Shown here one piece after another: positions 1 through 11,300 of a stretch of DNA of 64,000 nucleotides (position 1 is its first letter; each line of letters starts with the position of its first letter). This DNA is from Trichobilharzia szidati (taxonomy: Eukaryota > Platyhelminthes > Trematoda > Strigeidida > Schistosomatidae). The notes beneath the pieces are model-generated. The model searched no databases, was not told the DNA's origin, and saw nothing but the letters and a program-made list of their open reading frames with translations. Made by a program: the position numbers and the translations under genes. The stretch lies in assembly GCA_944472155.2 (NCBI GenBank), contig OX235279.1, positions 122,504,110-122,568,109 on the forward strand. The letters are read 5' to 3'.

Positions 1-2425
1 GTTCGGGGAGACGTGTTTGTATGGCATCGATCAGGTTTAACGTATGACGTTTAAGAGTTCGACCGTTAGGATAAATATGATTACGGCGTAAAATTTTCCA
101 ACTATTCAACATATCTTTGTCTGATATTCAAATGCAAATCCTATCTCTCGGTCTGAAGTTCTCTACCTTTTCGTCTAGAGTCAACGAATTAGACACAAAA
201 GTTCAGTTTGAAAATCTCATGAATCAAACACACGACTTGAGTCCAACGTCTAGTGAAGACGTTGAACAGTTTAAATCTGCATTACTTCATTGTTATTACC
301 AGTACCAAAGAACGCAAGGCAGACAACGACATATGTTATCAAAAGAACACAAAAGACAGCTTAATGAATTGCTTAACAACAAAAACATAATACTGATTCG
401 TCCAGACAAAGGATCAGGTATTGTCATTCTTAATCGTGAGGACTATGTCAACAAATTATGTACCATTCTGAGTGATGAAGATAAATTTCAAAAATCACCT
501 GATCAAAAAGACAAGACAGAGAACATTGAGAAAGAATTATCAAAAACTTTGACAAAACTTTGCGTCATTACTCCATATATGTTTGATCAGCTTAAACCTT
601 CTGGTTCAACTATCCCCCGTTTATATGGTCTTCCAAAGGTGCACAAAGATGATGTCCCTCTGCGACCTGTATTGGATATGCTGAATTCACCGTATCACCC
701 TACCGCTAAATGGCTTGCGGAAATTCTGGAACCAGTGAGATTAAATCTATGTAAACATAGTCTTTCGGATACTTTTGACTTTGTCAGTTGTGTTGATGAA
801 ATTAATGTGTCTGGTAAGCATATGATTTCGCTAGATGTTTGTTCTTTGTTCACAAATGTACCACTAGTAGACACTATCTGCTATCTATGTGAGTATATTG
901 ATTCAAATAGCATGAACATTGGGTTACCAACTGAAGATCTTAAACAATTATTACTGAGATGCACACTGAATGTGCAATTTAGATTTAATGATGTCATCTA
1001 TAATCAAAGGGATGGAGTCGCAATGGGGTCTCCTTTAGGACCGCTCTTAGCGGACGTCTTCATGGCTAGCTTAGAGAATGGCCCACTAAAGGAAACCATC
1101 GGTAGTTTGTCTATGTATAAAAGATATATAGACGACACTTTCATTGTATGCGACGAAAACTCTTCAACTGCTGAACTTCTTGGAATATTTAATGGTTCTC
1201 ACCCATCTTTGCTTTTCACGGTCGAAGAAGAGTCGAATTCCTCATTTCACTTCCTTGATGTAAAGCTAGATAGAAGAGAGAATGGCACGTTGCTAAGGTC
1301 GATTTACCGAAAGCCAACATTCACTGGGCAGTACACTAACTTCAACAGTTGGGTACCGTTAGGGAGGAAGAGAAATCTTATTCATTCCTTATGCTCTAGA
1401 ATTCGTAAAATCTGCTCTGCAGAGACAATCGATAGTGAATTAGATAAGCTTCGATCAAATCTCCTTAATAATGGTTATCCTACAAGGTTTATCGAACGTA
1501 ACATCAAGAAAGAACACGCCCCCAGACAAATTACAGTGCCGAAGAAAAAACTGTTTATGAGTCTGGCATTCAAAGGTGACACCATTTCAGAATTGATTAA
1601 AAATCGTTTATCTAAATGTATTAAACGTACTTTTCCTGCAGCTGATTTACAACTTGTTTTTACCAGCCGAAATATGATTAGACAATGCGTCAAGGATAGA
1701 TTACCGCTTTTGTCCACATCCATGTGTATTTACTCTTTTACCTGCTCTTGTGGAGCGGTTTATATTGGACGTTGTAAGCGTAATCTCCGAAAACGTGTAG
1801 CTGAACACTATCCAGTCTGGTTAATGAAAGGCGAACGTAGAACCGCGAAGTCGTCTATCTGTGATCACCTGTTAGAGTCAGGTCATTTAGCCCCACGTGA
1901 TTCATCTTTCAAAGTTATCTACATGGCAAAACCGAATCGATCCAAAAGTTTACGTTTTCTTCACTTATGCATAGCCGAAGCTTTAGCTATACATGAACAG
2001 AAACCTAAATTATGTGTTCAAAAACGTTTTGTCAAACCCCTTTCTTTACCTTGGTCATAGTAATGTTCTTTCTAGTTTTTACTTTATTTTATTTTACCAC
2101 TTGAATTCTTTCCACTTCACTTCACATCTTCATTCTAATCGTAATCGTACTTTTATTTTATAAAATATTTTAGACAACACTTGACCTTTTTAAAACATTT
2201 TTCAATTCACTTATAAAACAATCTTTAATAATTTTGTAATTTATCCACTTCAACTCTACCCCTTATAACATTTTAATAATCGTTATTCTCATCACATATA
2301 TGTATATTGACTGAGCAATTATTTAGTGCCACTTAATGACCTTTTCTGTAATATAAATACGACTGTACAGCTTGAAAATGAAGTCGTTGAAAAGAAATTT
2401 CTTCGCTGAACAAAAACTGTCTTTT
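1..2425 (+). mobile_element. Penelope-like retroelement, copy 1
   Basis: The element surrounds the long RT/GIY-YIG frame. The 3' untranslated part (2061 to about 2425) is T-rich and ends near a block around 2367-2415 (tacagcttgaaaatgaagtc onward) that reappears, diverged, downstream of the Penelope fragment at 20.1 kb on the other strand. It therefore belongs to the element. The 5' part before 81 has no open frame and may be a terminal-repeat remnant or flank; the window edge prevents a call. Confidence 0.75.
81..2060 (+). CDS. Penelope-like element polyprotein (RT + GIY-YIG endonuclease), 5' incomplete
   Basis: This is the reverse transcriptase and endonuclease of a Penelope-like retroelement, which primes cDNA synthesis at a nick it makes in the chromosome. 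The frame opens after a TGA at 78-80 and runs 660 codons without interruption. The first ATG is at 132, so the real N-terminus is probably lost or lies outside the window. Counting from 117: a DKGSG motif near residue 97, GLPKVHK near 168, RT motif A (LDVCSLFTNVP) near 238-250, motif B (AMGSPLGP) near 302-309 and catalytic YIDD at 337-340. At the C-terminus, YSFTCSCGAVYIGR with a downstream R and H (residues 537-564) is the GIY-YIG module. The domain order is diagnostic of Penelope-like elements. The intact frame suggests a fairly young copy. Confidence 0.93.
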   Translation, partial: LRRKIFQLFNISLSDIQMQILSLGLKFSTFSSRVNELDTKVQFENLMNQTHDLSPTSSEDVEQFKSALLHCYYQYQRTQGRQRHMLSKEHKRQLNELLNNKNIILIRPDKGSGIVILNREDYVNKLCTILSDEDKFQKSPDQKDKTENIEKELSKTLTKLCVITPYMFDQLKPSGSTIPRLYGLPKVHKDDVPLRPVLDMLNSPYHPTAKWLAEILEPVRLNLCKHSLSDTFDFVSCVDEINVSGKHMISLDVCSLFTNVPLVDTICYLCEYIDSNSMNIGLPTEDLKQLLLRCTLNVQFRFNDVIYNQRDGVAMGSPLGPLLADVFMASLENGPLKETIGSLSMYKRYIDDTFIVCDENSSTAELLGIFNGSHPSLLFTVEEESNSSFHFLDVKLDRRENGTLLRSIYRKPTFTGQYTNFNSWVPLGRKRNLIHSLCSRIRKICSAETIDSELDKLRSNLLNNGYPTRFIERNIKKEHAPRQITVPKKKLFMSLAFKGDTISELIKNRLSKCIKRTFPAADLQLVFTSRNMIRQCVKDRLPLLSTSMCIYSFTCSCGAVYIGRCKRNLRKRVAEHYPVWLMKGERRTAKSSICDHLLESGHLAPRDSSFKVIYMAKPNRSKSLRFLHLCIAEALAIHEQKPKLCVQKRFVKPLSLPWS

Positions 2426-2479
2426 TACTTATGAATAAATGGGTATTTTTCGTGAATAATCAATATAGTGAGTTTTGCC

Positions 2480-2850
2480 ACTGGGCAGCTGTAGCGACAT
2501 TTCATCCTACCTAGTCTGTATGTCATTCTGACTGACAGACTCTCAACATAGAATCTTGCACACAAGTGCACCTGTTCAAGCTACCACATCCCATGTAGCA
2601 AACAAAGGTAGAGATAACGGAAATTAAGTGGAGCTCTAAAGAGTATAAATGTGAAGGAGAATGGATAGTGATAAGAATAAAATACAATGGTTGATTGGAT
2701 ACGTGAGATTACACATAGCGAATGCATCTGTGTCATCGACAACTATTTGGAGTCACATCTCTACCTAACGCTATACGCTTAACCCCAGTATTGCTCACCA
2801 CAATATACTACTTAACACAGAGGATAGGGCACAGACAACTGCGATCAAAC
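2480..2850 (-). mobile_element. RTE LINE 3'-end relic
   Basis: Read on the minus strand, this block resembles the RTE C-terminal coding tail followed by its 3' untranslated region. It shares the gaatgcatctgtgt block and the spacing of conserved words with relics at 5.8-6.15 kb and 25.0-25.3 kb. It also shares the cctaac...cctcaatattactca-type stretch with 10.9 kb. It is heavily mutated with no usable frame. Confidence 0.5.
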
Positions 2851-5004
2851 ACCAGTAGTCTCTTCATGTCTCCCAGCCTCATTGGTCGCTCCTCACAACA
2901 TAGGTGGACAATGCCATCAGAATGCTGTAATTTGACGAGACTCTCCTCTGATAAGTCCCTAAAGTCAGTGACACACAATGCTATCAATATGTATATGATG
3001 AAATTAAACTAAATAGGGACGACAGTTGCAGAAATAAACCTTGTATTACATCCTTCTTGGAAAGATAAAAATTCCCATAGTCTAGTTTCAGTACTAAGTG
3101 AACAGAATGCACTCTGTAGAATTCATGAAATTTACAAAATGACGTACTGCCTTTCGAAAAACTCAGTTAATGTTTCCTCAGTAAAGTGAGAAGTGGGCAT
3201 TGTGGTCGTGTACACTCAATAGATTGTGAAATGCTGACAATGAAAGTGACAACAATTCTATATAATTACGAGTTATAATTTTAGCTGTATTGCAACATTC
3301 AGCATCTGTTAAATGACTACTTGACGAACATCAAATCTATACAGGAAGTGCATAAGATTTAGTAAAACTTATACACTTTTGATTTGACTATGAAATCTCT
3401 TTGCCAAATGAATTACTGTAAAAGACTACACAGCTAACAAATTAACTTATAACACTGAAATGGTAGAACCTCTATTTGTCCTTATTGAACTTGATACAGA
3501 GTCCTGTGTTGTTATCTTTCTTATGCAGATGAGAGGTACAAAAAAATTCGTAATCTGTTGCTTCACGTAGAACTGCAATGCAACTCGATATGCAACAGCA
3601 TTTGTACGAATAAACTGAAAAATGAAATCTTCCTTATATTCTGAACAAATTGTCCTTATTCCAACTAAGATTTCCACGTACCAGCCTCATTTAAGTCAAT
3701 GAAATCGGAATACTGTTGCAAATAAATCTTCCCTCTAAAATAAAGGCCACATGAAACACAATTTCACAACAATGCTATATGTTGTGCCCATATAGGTAAT
3801 GCTTGTTATCTGAAAGTGTAAAGCAGATGACTGATGAGTAAATGAAAACTGAAATTAGCGCTGAAATTATGATATGAATGTGAGCAACTACCAAACCAAT
3901 TATGATAAAAGCGTTTCATCGAATATGCCGAATATACCAAAATGATTTCATGAAAACTCAATTATACCTCTAATTTTTGAACTTCCTACCTTATTTTATC
4001 CATCACATTGCGCAGATATCAGTATTAAGGGATATTTCCCAATACAGGTGCAGCGAATGTAACGCAGATCAAGTACATTGTGTCGCCGATACTATGTATA
4101 TCAGAAAGATTTCAATGCAAAATTTCATTTAAATAGCGTATAAAAACATAATTTGTCACTAAGCCAACGTGACATCGACGCTACAGCTAGCGGGGAAATG
4201 CAATAATGCCACACTATTTGAATAGCCCAGGAACATGCCCTTTTGCTTTAGATCCTAATTCGAAGATTACATTAGGCTACTCACTAAACATGTAGCTTCA
4301 GTATGTGTCCTTGTCTTCTACATACTTTGATTGACTTTATTTTACCTCAGAATATGAGTATACAGGCCAGCCGATGTTGCTTATCCATGCGTTCACTTTT
4401 TACATTGCTCACCTTAGTTCCAGGACGTCCACCATAATTCTTGGTTTGACACAAGATTAATTCCTAATTTCTGTACCTGCAACAGTTCATCTCAATGGCA
4501 TGGTTCTTTTTCGCATGAAAAATCTGTTTTCAGATAACCCCAGTGCAGCCTGCACAATTTGCTGTGGAAACTCAAGTTTCGAAGTCGTATGATTACAACT
4601 GATATGGTTATAAACAATGAATTTTGTTCGAAACGTCATCCAGTAAGTACTACTGTTTCACTGTGTGATACATCTAATAAACAAACTAATATGGAATTGC
4701 TGCGTTAGGCTGTTTTATGCACACAGTTGTTAGTTAGGGCATGTTGATTGGAGTTTCGCCTGGTCAACAATTTTTGGAAACAATTTTCAACAAAATGTGT
4801 TATATGCCTTCTGGATTGATGGAAACTCTTATTTCCACGTCATGTGATCTGATTGCGGCAAACTTCTAGCATATGGGTTGAAAGGTTTATATTTCTGGCG
4901 AACTGTTGAAATACTGCTATAAGGAGCAGGATGGGATAGTTGGAGGGTAATGTCAATAGAACAAGCTTTTGCAATGACGTTTAGCGAAACCTCTAAGCGG
5001 CAAC
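2851..5004. other. Intergenic DNA without recognised gene
   Basis: AT-rich DNA upstream of the PCMTD gene. I see no long frame with family resemblance, no RNA gene and no clear repeat. The PCMTD promoter should lie toward its right end, but I cannot point to a TATA box or initiator. Confidence 0.4.
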
Positions 5005-5074
5005 CTTGAAACATTGCGCCAAATACAAACTGGCCTCGAGTTCACTTCGGTTTTGTATATGGTCTTACCCGACT

Positions 5075-5378
5075 ATGGGAGGACGTGTTAGTCGCGGACA
5101 AGATAACCAGTCACTTATTGATGTATTGGTGGAAAGCGGTTTAACACTGAATCCTGAAACTGAGCGTGCACTGCGCTTAGTTGATAGAGGCAGCTATTAT
5201 GATGTAAAGAACCCGGGTGCTTATATAGACTTAGCTTATAGATCGGGTCCCCTTCATATGTCAGCACCTAGTATCTACTTTGAGGCGCTCAAAAATTTGG
5301 ATATACAGCCGGGGAACCACTTTTTGAATATTGGTAGCGGAACAGGTTACCTTAGCACAGTAGTTGGATTGTTGCTAG
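5075..5378 (+). CDS. PCMTD: PCMTD exon 1 (start codon, myristoyl site, SAM motif I)
   Basis: I chose ATG 5075 because the protein then begins MGGRVSRG like the family. The frame is open upstream to 5006 but those residues look non-coding. The exon ends in phase 1 at a consensus donor (G|GTGAGT at 5379). It carries the conserved SAPSIYFEAL and LNIGSGTGYLS stretches. Confidence 0.93.
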
Positions 5379-8300
5379 GTGAGTAGTTTTTGCTTTTTGA
5401 GGCTGAGTAGACTTGAAAAATAGTTTGTTTGAGTTTATGGTTGTTTGTATTTGGTTTTTCATATGTACGTAGGCTATACTGAGCTTACCAGTATAATGCA
5501 TTTGTAATTGAAGCATACAATTCTGCTAAATTCTGTGGATATTCGTAAAATGGCAATCAAAACCCGTAATCTTGACCTCTCAGAGTAAAAGCAATCAAAT
5601 GGATATTACTTTCATTCTTTTCAAGTAATAGAGGTGACTGAAGGGTCAGCGTAAATACTGCACCGAAATTCATGGGTTCAAGGAGCTACTTCTCAGAGGA
5701 GTCTTAACCGAGGAGATAAAGTTTTGTTAAAGATGCACGTTTCCGGGATTAAACGTAAGTGACTAACTATAGCTTCCGAAGATAATCTAGACTATTCAGT
5801 CGCACATCTCACTGACTGAGTTTTCAAGATAGAACCCTCCACAAAGGTACATCATTTGAAGTTAACACACTCCATATTAGCACACAAAGGTAGAGAAAAA
5901 GAATCAAAGGAACTATTATGAACAGAAATAAAGGGTAAATCTACGAATAGTAATGAGAGTTATAAGTTTGAGCGTTCATAGAGAGTGAATGCATCTGTGT
6001 TATTGGTCACAGTTTCGAGCCACGTCACCAGAAGTCTCAATTCGTTGGTTCTGAGTGTCTCAATGACCACAACCATGCATATAGAGATATGAAAGCACGT
6101 CGAAGAGGAAGATCGAAGTCTACTCAACCTCGATTCCTCTAGGTTGCTGGTGAGCTGATGTATACACATTTATATGGGCTATGTATCCCATGTTTTACAC
6201 ATATCAGCTAATAAAATCTGTCCTTTAGATTCCACTTCAACCCGTGTTTTGTGTCATCTATAATCATTACCCCATCAAATAAATGTCGTTCCAATAAGGA
6301 CTGTCTTACATGTTCCTAAATGTTAGTACTAATAATCAGTACTTAAGAGTATTCTCGTAGTCGGAAGATTCCATGATATTCGTCGAACATGTATATTTAA
6401 AGCTATACATACTATCAAACAATCATATATTTTATTAATCGTATTTAGAGTCACCGTCCAAGTTAGGTTTGAGTTTCAAAGCTACTTTGTTTTATTTGTA
6501 CAAAATGTATATGTAAATGTGTTTTCTTATAGGATATAACGGAGTTAATCATGGAATTGAGGTGAATGATATCATTGTCAGCTTTTCACGTCAGCAATTG
6601 GAGACCTTTATGTCTGAGTGTGATGCGCCATTTGAACGTTCATTCTGTCCCCCAGTCTTCCTGCACGGAAATATTCTAGATATAGTTGCTCCTTTGAATC
6701 AGCCGGCAAGTACAAACTCCGATGTTTTTCCACAGTCTTCTGAAGTGCTTATTCCTGAAATAATTCGGAATCATTCGGATAGTCAGCTGTTAAATAACAG
6801 TCCGGTTATTTCATCAAATGATCACATTTCCGAAGAAAGACAAGGTCGTTCATCAGAAGATGGAATAGAAGCAATGGTTGACGATGAAATCAGTGGAAAT
6901 GATAGACAAAATGACGATGACGATGAAAGTGAGAGTGATTTTGATCCGACAAGGTGGGAAGATTTTATTATTGGCCAACCTCCTGTCATACACTCAGATA
7001 GTTCTTCACCACATGAGCAAAGTAAGTCTTATAATAGCTAAATTCAAATGCAGATGTTATACTATCCGTTCTCAATATGTATGTAAGATTAATAAGTTAC
7101 TCTTATGTGCTCTTGTTTCTTCTGCATGTTCAGTTTTCATAGTGTAATTTTTGGCAAATTTCTTTAGATGGTGATATACCACAATGGCCAGTCTACGATC
7201 GGATATATGTAGGTGCTGCTGTTACTAGTCGTGCTCACTTACAATCTATACTTCGCCTTCTCAAAATCGGCGGCATATTAGTAGTACCTTATCGAGATAA
7301 AGTAAGTGATTGATTGCCACATGTTTTCGTGACACTTTTAATACTGGTCATACTTCTGTTGATATTTTGTAGATATTGATATAATTTTTAGGAATCCAGG
7401 TGTTTCCTGGTTGGAGGGACATTTTTTTAAATAAATTTCACTCAGTCTAAATCCCTTTTCCATTATTTTCAACACTTATATGTCGTCGTGCAGTTTGGCA
7501 TCTGTCTTATCTTCGGTTATTATGTTCGTTTCAGTTTATGGCGTATTGAATTATATACTACCACAGTTCCAAACTTTTGCATTTATTACTGCACTTTATT
7601 TACTTCTTGTCTTAACGAAACAGTGTATATGTATGACTAAGTTTTCTGATGGATAATACATGACTCCAACACTTATCGTTTGAATGAAGTAAAAGACACG
7701 GTATTGAAGTTTTTTTTCCTTCACGATCCCCAGTGGATCATAGGGCTTCAAGCTAGTGGCTCGAAGTTTCTGTAGCAGTGTTTATTTTACAGGATGGGGT
7801 TGCTAGCCTCATACCCAACCTTTCCTCTTCACCAGCATTATTTCTGGCTTAGCGAGGTGAAGGAGTGCGTCGGCCGAGGATCGAACCCCGGACCATGTGC
7901 ATGGTCGGCAAGCGTCCTAACCGCTATACCACTGACGCACACGGTATTGAAGTAGTCATTCGTTTTTCAGTAGTTTAGTAGGGGATCCACTTATTTCTGT
8001 AACTGAGATCTTGAACACTGCTATTGGGAATGAAGTATAAAAGAAATCGAGGCTGGGTTGTATTTCGATGACATTTCTTTTCTGTTGACCTACCTTCTAC
8101 AGAAACTGTGGAACGCTTCTACTTACTGTTTTGATTGCTAGTATTTTTATAATCATTAACAATCTCAATTATAGTGGTACATGGGAGTCAACATTAGTGT
8201 TGGTGTTTAAACCGTTATGGCGTATTTATAATCATACTTTAAAAACTGTAAAGCGTTTTGAGTATTGTCAGTGACTATGTAAATATCCTCATCCGATTGT

Positions 8301-11300
8301 CTTAGACGACAGTCAGCAGGTAAAGCGAAGTAAATTCAGATCATTATGCTATTTTTCTCCGATTGTTTATCATTTATTCAGCTTTTCAAGAAAAAAATTC
8401 GTCCTGGCTAGAAGCGTGTTTATTCTGGCGTTTATGTTTAAGAACCTAAGTGAAATAAATTTAATTCCCGAATGAGTTAAACATGAGACGAACCAGATCA
8501 AGAATACATAGTTCTGCCACTTGTCTGTGAGTTCATTATTGGAGTGATAAATTCACAGATGATTTACGAATGTAGAAATATATACAAGAGAAAATACTCA
8601 ATTGTTTTCATCTCATAACTTAAGATTTGCTGCAGTGTTTTGAGTTCTGTCATAAGCTAATACGATAATCAACATACTTTAAACAGTATTTGCGTTTTCA
8701 TGAAGGTGAGATTCGACATATTTCTACTACCGGAAAATTAATATATATAACAATGTGCAACTCAGATGGAAGATTAGATATGGTTGTGTTCTCTGAGCTG
8801 TATGGGTTTGATTGCGAAGCTTTCATTGTCTTACTCGACAACATCTTTAATACGAACTTCGATAAGAAGTGAACTCACTTAACTTCCTCGTATATAATAT
8901 TATAGGATAATTGTCTCCTGATAACTTTTGTTGTCGTTGGTTGTTAGTTTGCATCAGTATATATATTTATCTGTATAATTATTGCACGTAAAACAGTCAA
9001 ATGATAATTTTCAGCTTGTCATCAAATATATATTGATTCCATATTTTACTAAATTTAGCTTTTGAAAATCATACGAATTGACGAAAACAGAATAAATGCT
9101 TCAGAATTAATGACAGTCAGCTTTGCGACTCTTCTTCCATCCGAAAGGGATTCCGAGAGGCGAGTTGAATCGCGTAAGTAGTAAATTATGAGTTTTAATT
9201 CGTAGGTGTTTTGCAACATTTACTATGATTTTAAAGTATTACATCCTACAGAATATTGACTATTTCAAACCTAGACTTTGTTTACTGCAAGTTTTGGCAG
9301 TGATCCGGCGGTCTCAAAAATGATGGAAATTATCAGGAAAGCACCTTTGAATATGTTTTATAAGAATAGCTATTTGGTAGTTCTGTTACCCTTAAAATAT
9401 CTTACTTTTCATCTTCACACTGTCGTTTTTTTATTTGGACGATTTCTTTCCACTTGTACTACATTTAATGTGTTTATTTCGCATTACTTACGCCCGGAGT
9501 AGAGAAAAAGAACTTCACGCTTTGAAGTTTTGTCAGTGGTGGGATTGTTTTACCGGGTGGGGTTACTAACCTCGCGCTCAACCTGCTAAACGTTGTTTTG
9601 AGATGCGTTGACTGGTAGTTGAATCCTGATATCTCGCGTGGTTGGCGAACCAACGCACCAGTCTACTCTAGGTAACGTAAAAATGAATATTACTCCAGAC
9701 TGTAAATTAATCATTAATCGAATGACGTTGAAGTGAGTGTGAAGACAAAGTTAATGTATTTCATATCGTTACTGCCAACTTTGCATGAGTTCCAGGTATG
9801 CGAAGCTTTTTTTGACCATTGATATTACTGGTGTAATTTGTTGCCTATCTTAGCATAAGTGTGTAAAGAGAGTACAATTTTAACATTGTAACATAATGAC
9901 ACGGCTCTATGTAGTTGGTGTCAGTTTAGACAACAGTGGGATTTGAGATTCCCTAAAACAGTGATTTGTTGGTTGTGATTAAGATAACGTAATAAATATA
10001 CATCAAGTAGCTGGGAATCGAGGAGAGTTAAAAAGAACCATCATGTTACCATGATTTTCCGCGCCTCTTCGTGGCTGCAACTGGTTGGGATCAGCCTTAT
10101 TGCACTAACCATTTCAGATGAAACTGCATAATTCTACTGGATTTTATCAACAGGATATCAACTATTATTTGCACAGTTTCTGCTGCTAACTGACTACAGT
10201 CTAGGTCTGTTGAAAGCGAGTATCGCTGACATGTCCAAGAAGGTTTTTAAGTAACTTGTATGTTGGAAGCTCCAGTTAAAAGTTAGGAATGACTTTCATA
10301 GACTAAGGATAACATTTTGTTTGCCTAAATTAGTTGTGGTGATCGTACACTAGCGTGAAGTTGTAGGAAGAGTATGGTCCATTAATTTAGCTGTGAGAAG
10401 TTCTGGTTAGTACGAAGATAGATTATATGGGTAGGTGATGAAAAGAAGAAACAGACAAAAAAGAATATCCTATACTTTTGTGTCTTCTTAAAATTTATGT
10501 GTCACCCCACTAGTATGGACGATTGGTTCTTCCCGACCCTATGCGTTGTTGTTCCTGAGGTTGTAAAATAATTAATTTTGTTTTTCACACAGAGCCCAGC
10601 TGACTTTCATGTGACGTCCAAGTCTCCAACAGTTGGTCCTTAAAATCCCGAAGACTCCAACTAGGTGGCCTACACGTACGTACGTGGACCAAACCAACTG
10701 TCGAAAACTTCATGGACTGATTCCAGGTTTTGTTTTGATCACCCCTAACGTCTTCCCAACCTAATCTTATGTCAACTAACATTATGAGAGGAAGAGAGTG
10801 ATGGTTCATCATGCGTAACACGCATCATAGCCATCTCAATCAATGCAGATTCATAACCTGGTCGACTGACTTGGTCTGCTTTTCATCTAAAAAGCATATT
10901 AGGGGCTGCTTACCTAACACTGTCAACCTAACCTCAATATTACTCATCATATTATACCACCTGTCTCAGTCATGCAGGACAAAGTTCTAGGATTAGGAAT
11001 GGTTGTAAAGACGGGTGACCAGATAATAATATGAAATTTCAGGATTTCCACCCCGAGAAGACACAGTAGACTGTCCAGGAGAAACATAGGAAAATATATC
11101 AGACAAGATTTAGTAGTGAAACCCGACCGAAAGCTGCTACCTTGACGTGGTGGTCAGGCTTGAACACCGCAATGACCCAACAACCTATAATGGCTGAAAC
11201 TTATGTCGCTTGGGGTCCTACCATACCAGAAAGGTTGTTTGGATAGTGGTTAGACAAAAAGCAGCTACCCAATCCAATCCTATGACTCAAACAAAATCAC

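Noticed and set aside
3828..3850. ctgatgag followed by gaaa, reminiscent of a hammerhead ribozyme core
   Set aside because: The helices needed around the core do not form; schistosome hammerhead SINEs have a well-defined stem II that is missing here.
8690..8872. 60-codon plus-strand frame in PCMTD intron 3
   Set aside because: No family resemblance, no splice context linking it to PCMTD, and the neighbouring exons join in phase without it.
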